38,251 bases of DNA from assembly GCA_937969415.1 (NCBI GenBank), contig CALBWK010000076.1, positions 1 to 38,251 of the forward strand. The letters are read 5' to 3'. Positions 33,520-38,251 of this stretch are shown one piece after another. The position numbers were made by a program, and so were the translations under genes. Under the pieces are notes generated by a model. It did no database searches and was not told the DNA's origin. It worked only from the letters and a program-made list of their open reading frames with translations. This stretch comes from an uncultured Saprospiraceae bacterium. GTDB taxonomy: Bacteria; Bacteroidota; Bacteroidia; Chitinophagales; Saprospiraceae. Each line of letters starts with the position of its first letter. The first letter of the stretch is position 1.

Positions 33520-35568
33520 ATGAAATCCTTCCTATCGCAATCCCTAGCTGCTTTTACACTTGTACTGATACTCTTGTCAGGCTGTAATTCTTCATCGACA
33601 AAGTCTGAGAAGTCAGGATCAGATTCTGAAATGTCATCAAGTCAAAAGCATCCAAGTGATATCTTGACCAATCTTGAGCATTGGAATCTTATACTTGGAA
33701 ATGGTAGCAATAGTGGAGTACCTGTTAATTTCAGCGACAAGGATTTTGTCTATACAACCAATGAAGGTGGTCAAGACTGGGCTGTATTCAAGACGCCTAA
33801 TGCGGGCAACACCCACGGTACATCTAATAACACAAGAACAGAGTTGGCACAACTCAAGAAGTGGTCTCCTAAGACCGGTGGAAAATTATCGGCCAACCTC
33901 AAAGTGATGAATGTAGCACAGACTGGTGATGCTCGAGTAGCGGCTACTTATTCTGTTGTTATAGGTCAGATTCATAGTGCAGATGGACACGAGAATGAAC
34001 CCTTTAAGTTGTTTTACAAGAAATTTCCTGGGCATACTAAAGGCTCTGTCTTCTGGAACTATGAGATCAATACAGCAGGTAATGACAATTCTGGTCGATG
34101 GGATTATTCGTACCCAATCTGGGGATATGATTTTTCTGTCGTAGGACCTGAGAAAGATGTCTATCCACCAGAGCCAGAAGACGGTATTGCATTAGGAGAA
34201 GAGTTTAGTTATGAGATCGACGTTAGAGATGGCGTGATGTATCTCAAATTTGAAAGTAAAGGCCATCCCACAAAAACATTTACCAAAAACCTTATCCAAT
34301 CTGAATATGCAAAGGTATCACAACGACCAGAGCAAGTCACCAACTTATTTGTACCTATAGGTCAAGATGGCGTAGAAGTCGAGACAGCTTATGCTGGGCA
34401 AGGCCTCTTCTTTAAGCTAGGCGCCTACAATCAAACCAATGGAAAAGATCCAGTTGTCAATATGGTATGGTGCTCAGGTGCTGAGACACAAGGTGGAGAC
34501 TTACAAAAACAGTATGCTAATGGCAATTACGCTGAAGTGTGGTTCAAGTCTTCTGAGTTGACTATCAATGAAGGCGCCATATCCAACGCGGGATATTTTG
34601 CTGCTAATGACGGCTTAGCTAGTAAGACTGTCTACCCACACGCAGTTATCCCAGTGATGGACAAGTTTAAGATTATGTTGGGAGATGGTAGCCATATAGA
34701 GGATCTGACTGCTTATGAGCATAAGGATTTCTTTTATTCAGTTATAGACGGTACAAGAAGATGGGTCGTTTATAAGACCCCTAATGCTGGAGTGACCTCT
34801 CAGAACTCGAGTAACACACGAACAGAATTGCATGAAAAGAGGGAGTGGACACCAGAAGAGGGTGGAAAACTCACGGGTACTTGTAAAGTGATGCAGGTGT
34901 CTACCTCAGGTGATGCAAGAGTTGCCGCTTCTTTCTCTACTGTAGTGGGGCAGATACATAGTGGTGAAGGCCATGAGAACGAGCCGCTTAAGATCTTTTA
35001 CAAGAAGTTTCCAGGGCACGAGAAAGGTTCTGTATTTTGGAATTATGAAATCAATACAGCTGGTGAAAGCAATAAGGGCCGTTGGGATTATTCTACTGCG
35101 GTCTGGGGCGATGATTTTGCAAAGGTAGGTCCTGATGCCAACACTTATCCTGCAGAGCCAGCTGATGGTATAAAGTTAGGAGAGGAGTTCAGCTATGAGG
35201 TCAATGTGTATAAGGGTATTATGTATTTGACTTTTGCGAGTGAAGGCCATCCCACTAAGACGTATACAAAGAACTTAATAAAGTCAGAGTATACTACTAA
35301 GTCAGATATTCCTGCACAAGTGAAGAAAACTTTTGTACCGATAGGCCAAGATGGGACCGAGAAGCCAGTGGCTTACGCGGGTGAGCTTAATTACTTCAAG
35401 CAAGGAGCTTATAACCAAACTAACGGAAAAGATCCCGCCAAGAATATCGTCTGGTGTACAGGTGCAGAAGTCTATGGTGGAGATATCGCTAAGCAGTATG
35501 AGAACGGTAGCTACACCGAAGTATGGTTTAGAGAGACTTCAGTGGGGCCAGGAACTGCACCGCAGTAG
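33520..35568 (+). CDS. Lipoprotein with two tandem PL7 alginate-lyase domains
   Basis: The 682-aa lipoprotein (L-L-S-G-C, Cys22) carries two complete PL7-like jelly-roll domains: about 45-345 and 378-672. Each has the three family motifs. Domain 1 has R-T-E-L at 106-109, Q-I-H at 150-152 and F-F-K-L-G-A-Y-N-Q at 297-305. Domain 2 has R-T-E-L at 434-437, Q-I-H at 478-480 and Y-F-K-Q-G-A-Y-N-Q at 625-633. All three offsets are exactly 328 residues. Arg, Gln, His and the second Tyr of the catalytic set are present in both; domain 1 has Phe for the first Tyr of the last motif. It cleaves alginate by beta-elimination by family. It is the last gene of the operon and likely surface-exposed. Endo or exo mode and M/G preference cannot be read. 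Confidence 0.9.
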   Translation: MKSFLSQSLAAFTLVLILLSGCNSSSTKSEKSGSDSEMSSSQKHPSDILTNLEHWNLILGNGSNSGVPVNFSDKDFVYTTNEGGQDWAVFKTPNAGNTHGTSNNTRTELAQLKKWSPKTGGKLSANLKVMNVAQTGDARVAATYSVVIGQIHSADGHENEPFKLFYKKFPGHTKGSVFWNYEINTAGNDNSGRWDYSYPIWGYDFSVVGPEKDVYPPEPEDGIALGEEFSYEIDVRDGVMYLKFESKGHPTKTFTKNLIQSEYAKVSQRPEQVTNLFVPIGQDGVEVETAYAGQGLFFKLGAYNQTNGKDPVVNMVWCSGAETQGGDLQKQYANGNYAEVWFKSSELTINEGAISNAGYFAANDGLASKTVYPHAVIPVMDKFKIMLGDGSHIEDLTAYEHKDFFYSVIDGTRRWVVYKTPNAGVTSQNSSNTRTELHEKREWTPEEGGKLTGTCKVMQVSTSGDARVAASFSTVVGQIHSGEGHENEPLKIFYKKFPGHEKGSVFWNYEINTAGESNKGRWDYSTAVWGDDFAKVGPDANTYPAEPADGIKLGEEFSYEVNVYKGIMYLTFASEGHPTKTYTKNLIKSEYTTKSDIPAQVKKTFVPIGQDGTEKPVAYAGELNYFKQGAYNQTNGKDPAKNIVWCTGAEVYGGDIAKQYENGSYTEVWFRETSVGPGTAPQ

Positions 35569-35602
35569 GTTCTCGAGTTCGTTATTTATCTCTAAGAAAA
35601 AT

Positions 35603-35636
35603 AAAAGTGGCAGTCAGTATTCTGGCTGCCACTTTT
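35603..35636 (+). terminator. Terminator at the end of the alginate operon
   Basis: A 15-bp stem (AAAAGTGGCAGTCAG with CTGGCTGCCACTTTT, one T-G pair) encloses a 4-nt loop, 35 bp after the PL7 stop. It ends in a T tract and closes the utilisation locus. Confidence 0.85.
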
Positions 35637-35950
35637 GTATAAGGTACTTTCTATAATATGCGATATGCAGTTTAGAAGGGCATCTCTTTCTTATCAAAGC
35701 AGATAAATTCATTGGCGACGATCTCTGTTAATCAATGAAGGAGAGTTAAGGCTGTGTCTATGATTTTATCCAAGAAATAATAAAGAAGCACTTCGTTGGC
35801 GCAAAAACACGTCATATAACGGATAAATAAGTTGTATGATTGAATATTACGTTTATATTTGTAGAAGATTAGATTTACCTACTCACTAAATAGGTTTTTA
35901 GGACCATTTAGAATGAGAACTTGAAATTGGAGATCAAAAAACATGCAATT
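35637..35950. other. Gene-free stretch between the PL7 terminator and the next gene
   Basis: About 310 bp with no plausible coding frame. Apart from the promoter near its right end I see only AT-rich DNA and no repeat or RNA gene. Confidence 0.5.
35832..35861 (+). promoter_or_regulatory. Complete Bacteroidota promoter for the secreted-protein gene
   Basis: A TTG -33 element (35832-35834) is separated by 19 bp from a perfect TAnnTTTG -7 box, TATATTTG (35854-35861). This is the cleanest two-part promoter in the window. Transcription would begin about 35866-35868 and give a leader of roughly 80 nt. Confidence 0.65.
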
Positions 35951-36892
35951 ATGAAAATGGCTTTCAGTTTATTCTTCCTTGTATCTGTGTTCTATACTTT
36001 TCATGCACAGGACTGCGACTATAGGTATGAGAGTAGCTTGATTATGACCGACAACATAGAGATAACTCTTGAACAAAAAGCTAAGTCTGAAAAGCAAATT
36101 CAGGACTACCTGAATTGTATTCAAACCACACAAGACTCCGTCAAGCTCTTTTGGCTGAATAGCCGTATCGCATTTAATTATAGTAGGTTAATGCCCCATA
36201 GTGAACTTGTAGAGACATATGGCTTAAGAGCTTTTCATTATAATCAAGAAAGGTTTTGTAAGGACTATGTAAAGCTATATGTATACCACTCGGAGGATAG
36301 TGATTTTCCTATGCAAAGACCATATCTAGATCAAATTGATACCGATGAAGCAAATGAAGTCAAATCTCATTGTCTCGATAACTATAAAGAAGCTGAACTG
36401 GAAAGCTATTATAGCTGTAAGCAAAAACTATTAGGCTCAAAATCTTCGCCTGATTTTAATGAGGTCTATTTCAATGCGCTAGAACGAATAGGTGAGAATG
36501 ATCAAGTTGAACGTAAAAAAGAGATTGTGAATTGGGATATCCAAAATCAATTAGATGCGGCAAATAGAGCCAAGTTAGATGAGCTCTATGACAACTATGA
36601 TTTCCCTACAAAAGAACTTGTGTCACATAAAGGATTGATGTCTGCCTTTATGATACTACAGCATAGCAAAGATTGTGAATGGAATGAGAAATGGACGAGA
36701 CGATTTTTATTATACAAGGATGATCTGGGCATAGATGGTTTATTCTCTTTTTATTTTTTTAGAAATTTCAACTCTAAGGATGGTGTTTGCAAAGACAACT
36801 TGAAATTTATAAAAGAGCTTAAGGAAGATGACAACTATAAAGAATTATTAGACTTTTCTCGTTTGGAAAAGCAATTCAATAAAGAGAAATAG
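35951..36892 (+). CDS. Unrecognised secreted protein, DUF6624-like pattern
   Basis: The 313-aa product starts with a signal peptide (M-K-M-A-F-S-L-F-F-L to F-H-A-Q, about 19 residues). The mature part is helical, charged and cysteine-containing. Near its C-terminal third there is D-I-Q-N-Q-L-D-A-A-N-R-A-K-L-D-E-L, then D-F-P-T, S-H-K-G-L, and A-F-M-I-L-Q-H-S. That order (D, N-R, L; P; H-K-G; A, L-Q-H) recalls the DUF6624 pattern seen in Bacteroidota secreted proteins. I am not sure of this and state it as a resemblance. The frame opens at a TTG 30 bp upstream; the ATG at 35951 is preferred because the signal peptide begins there. Confidence 0.6.
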   Translation: MKMAFSLFFLVSVFYTFHAQDCDYRYESSLIMTDNIEITLEQKAKSEKQIQDYLNCIQTTQDSVKLFWLNSRIAFNYSRLMPHSELVETYGLRAFHYNQERFCKDYVKLYVYHSEDSDFPMQRPYLDQIDTDEANEVKSHCLDNYKEAELESYYSCKQKLLGSKSSPDFNEVYFNALERIGENDQVERKKEIVNWDIQNQLDAANRAKLDELYDNYDFPTKELVSHKGLMSAFMILQHSKDCEWNEKWTRRFLLYKDDLGIDGLFSFYFFRNFNSKDGVCKDNLKFIKELKEDDNYKELLDFSRLEKQFNKEK

Positions 36893-36925
36893 CACACTTT
36901 AAACGCCTCTTTAAGCTGTACTTTT

Positions 36926-36946
36926 GTTCCTTTTAACTAAAGGAAC
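36926..36946 (+). terminator. Hairpin terminator candidate
   Basis: An 8-bp perfect stem (GTTCCTTT with AAAGGAAC) encloses a 5-nt loop, followed by CTTTTG. It lies 33 bp after the secreted-protein stop and before the kinase gene. Confidence 0.5.
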
Positions 36947-36999
36947 CTTTTGATGCTAATTCTACACTGCCTAAGCACTTCAGTAAAGCCCTATGCTCT

Positions 37000-37947
37000 A
37001 TGAAGAAAGAGCATCAATCTTTTATCCTCAACAACACCGCTGCAACTGCAATTACTTCACAAGAAATCATACAAGAGCTTTGGAGTGGTTATGGAAAGAT
37101 AATTCGTGTTAGGCTACAAGGATCTGACAGAGACAGTGTTGTTGTTAAATTAGTGCAACTGCCTAATCGAAGTGATCACCCACGGGGATGGAATTCAGAT
37201 TTTGGACACCAGAGAAAAGTTAAGTCTTATCAGGTGGAGATGGCGTGGTATCAACGGTATGCTAAGAACAGTAAAGCAAGACTCCCACAGTGCTTGGCTA
37301 TTGAAACTGAAGGCGATGATCTTTTGCTCTTACTCGAAGACTTAAATGCTGCTGGATATAATCTGCGTAAGCGCTCGTTAGGTTGGGATGAGATAAGAGA
37401 GTGCCTACAGTGGTTGGCCCAGTTTCATGCTAGTTATATAAGCCAGTCACCGAGAGGTCTTTGGCCCCAAGGTACTTATTGGCACCTAGAGACCAGACCA
37501 GAAGAATTAGGGGCCCTCAGTGATTCTAAGCTGAGGGAAGCGGCACCCCACATAGATCAGAAGTTGCGTAATTGCCAGTTTAAAACCTTTGTACATGGCG
37601 ATGCCAAGGTGGCTAACTTTTGTTTTTCTGATAATGGCCAGGTTGCTGGATTGGATTTCCAGTATGTCGGGGGCGGTTGCGGTATGAAAGATGTAGCTTA
37701 CTTTGTTGGCAGTTGTCTATCGGAGAAGGATTGCGGGCGCATGGAGTCTAAAATATTAGATACCTATTTTGCTTACTTACAAGAAGCTCTCCCAGAGGAA
37801 AATGAAGCTTTAGAGTTAGAGTGGCGTGCTCTTTATAGAGTTGCTTGGGCAGATTTTCATCGTTTCCTCAAGGGTTGGAGTCCGGGCCACTGGAAGATCA
37901 ACAGTTATAGTGAACGTGTTACACAGGAAGTTATCAATGCTTTGTGA
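37000..37947 (+). CDS. APH/CHK-type small-molecule kinase
   Basis: The 315-aa protein belongs to the aminoglycoside-phosphotransferase/choline-kinase-like fold. The nucleotide-binding lobe contains V-V-V-K-L-V near 47-52 (likely the ATP-contacting Lys) and L-L-L-L-E-D-L near the hinge. The catalytic loop is [13 protein letters not shown] (Brenner motif, HGDxxxxN) around 196-208, and the metal-binding Asp sits in [10 protein letters not shown]. Such enzymes phosphorylate small alcohols, amines or sugars; the exact substrate is unknown. The stop lies 1 bp before the ATG of the next gene, so the two are likely co-transcribed. Confidence 0.88.
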   Translation: MKKEHQSFILNNTAATAITSQEIIQELWSGYGKIIRVRLQGSDRDSVVVKLVQLPNRSDHPRGWNSDFGHQRKVKSYQVEMAWYQRYAKNSKARLPQCLAIETEGDDLLLLLEDLNAAGYNLRKRSLGWDEIRECLQWLAQFHASYISQSPRGLWPQGTYWHLETRPEELGALSDSKLREAAPHIDQKLRNCQFKTFVHGDAKVANFCFSDNGQVAGLDFQYVGGGCGMKDVAYFVGSCLSEKDCGRMESKILDTYFAYLQEALPEENEALELEWRALYRVAWADFHRFLKGWSPGHWKINSYSERVTQEVINAL

Positions 37948-37948
37948 T

Positions 37949-38251
37949 ATGGATCTAGTAGAACTAAAAGATATTGCAGTCAAGGCAGCCCGCGCCGCCG
38001 GCGAGGTTATCCAGGGGTATGTAACAAAAGAAGTAGTTACAGAAATAAAACCAGAACCCACTAGCTATGCAGCCCAGGTAGTTACCGAAGTAGATAAGAA
38101 GTGCGAGAAGCTTATTTTGAATCATTTGCAGGCTAGTTGTGAGCGCTATGATCTTGCTATTCTGTCTGAGGAGACCGTTGATGATGGAGGTAGATTTAAG
38201 AAGGACTATTTCTGGTGTATAGATCCCTTAGATGGGACGCTAGCGTTTATC
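37949..38251 (+). CDS. Inositol-monophosphatase family enzyme (CysQ-like), 3' part missing
   Basis: The first 101 codons are in the window. The protein opens with a helix (L-K-D-I-A-V-K-A-A-R-A-A-G-E-V-I), then V-T-E-V-D, I-L-S-E-E and W-C-I-D-P-L-D-G-T-L-A-F, the metal-binding set (E-E and D-P-x-D-G-T) of the lithium-sensitive phosphatase family. The family includes inositol monophosphatase, FBPase-like and 3'(2'),5'-bisphosphate nucleotidases (CysQ). I-D-P-L-D-G-T-L-A-F fits CysQ well, but the 3' end that could settle it is outside. An in-frame ATG at 37937 (overlapping the kinase stop) is an alternative start. Confidence 0.85.
   Translation, partial: MDLVELKDIAVKAARAAGEVIQGYVTKEVVTEIKPEPTSYAAQVVTEVDKKCEKLILNHLQASCERYDLAILSEETVDDGGRFKKDYFWCIDPLDGTLAFI

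Noticed and set aside
1-38251. tRNA, rRNA, CRISPR, insertion sequence, phage or toxin-antitoxin systems
   Set aside because: I looked for cloverleaf-like arms, regular spacer repeats, transposase motifs and small paired genes and saw none that I could support.

Overview
The window looks like the chromosome of a marine or aquatic Bacteroidota bacterium, possibly near Saprospiria or Cytophagia. Supporting signs are a SusC/SusD pair, a C-terminal domain of the gliding-motility/type IX secretion sorting type (CHU_C), lipoproteins with Bacteroidota-style lipoboxes, several exact TAnnTTTG -7 promoter boxes, and few Shine-Dalgarno sequences. There is no insertion sequence, phage gene, CRISPR array, tRNA or rRNA that I can support.

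Positions 1-9.3 kb are mostly housekeeping genes. A leftward gene set reads CBS-domain protein, POTRA/beta-barrel outer-membrane protein, NAD kinase, and a DsbA-family thiol oxidoreductase cut by the window edge. Next come a TlpA-like thioredoxin, a small helical protein, a cold-shock-domain protein, and a leftward run dtd - mazG-like - RsbU-type phosphatase - TM2/TPR/SHOCT protein. A 463-bp AT-rich gap with DnaA-box-like inverted repeats separates this run from heme A synthase (ctaA) and an alpha/beta hydrolase.

Positions 10-16.3 kb hold envelope and secreted genes: a 5'-truncated CHU_C-type secreted protein, a large M1-family metallopeptidase, and three small unrecognised secreted proteins or lipoproteins. 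Positions 15.3-16.6 kb carry three perfect copies of the 14-bp palindrome GTTCCACGTGGAAC, one of them inside thrC. They match the bacterial centromere parS. Positions 16.3-21.1 kb are the threonine operon thrA-thrB-thrC (leftward). A two-gene ABC exporter and a lipoprotein follow.

Positions 23.5-35.6 kb form a polysaccharide utilisation locus that reads as alginate use. It holds a GntR/FadR-family regulator with two tandem operators on its own promoter, SusC and SusD, and then, after two strong terminators, a tight operon. That operon is KdgF-like cupin - ExuT-like MFS transporter - SDR (DEH reductase) - KDG kinase - KDPG aldolase - a lipoprotein with two tandem PL7 alginate-lyase domains. 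The inferred flow is: surface lyase cuts alginate, SusCD imports oligomers, unsaturated monouronate is opened to DEH with KdgF help, DEH is reduced to KDG, and KDG is phosphorylated and split to pyruvate and glyceraldehyde-3-phosphate. No PL6, PL15 or PL17 exolyase lies inside the window.

The right end has an unrecognised secreted protein with its own clear promoter, an APH/CHK-type kinase, and the start of an inositol-monophosphatase-family (CysQ-like) gene.
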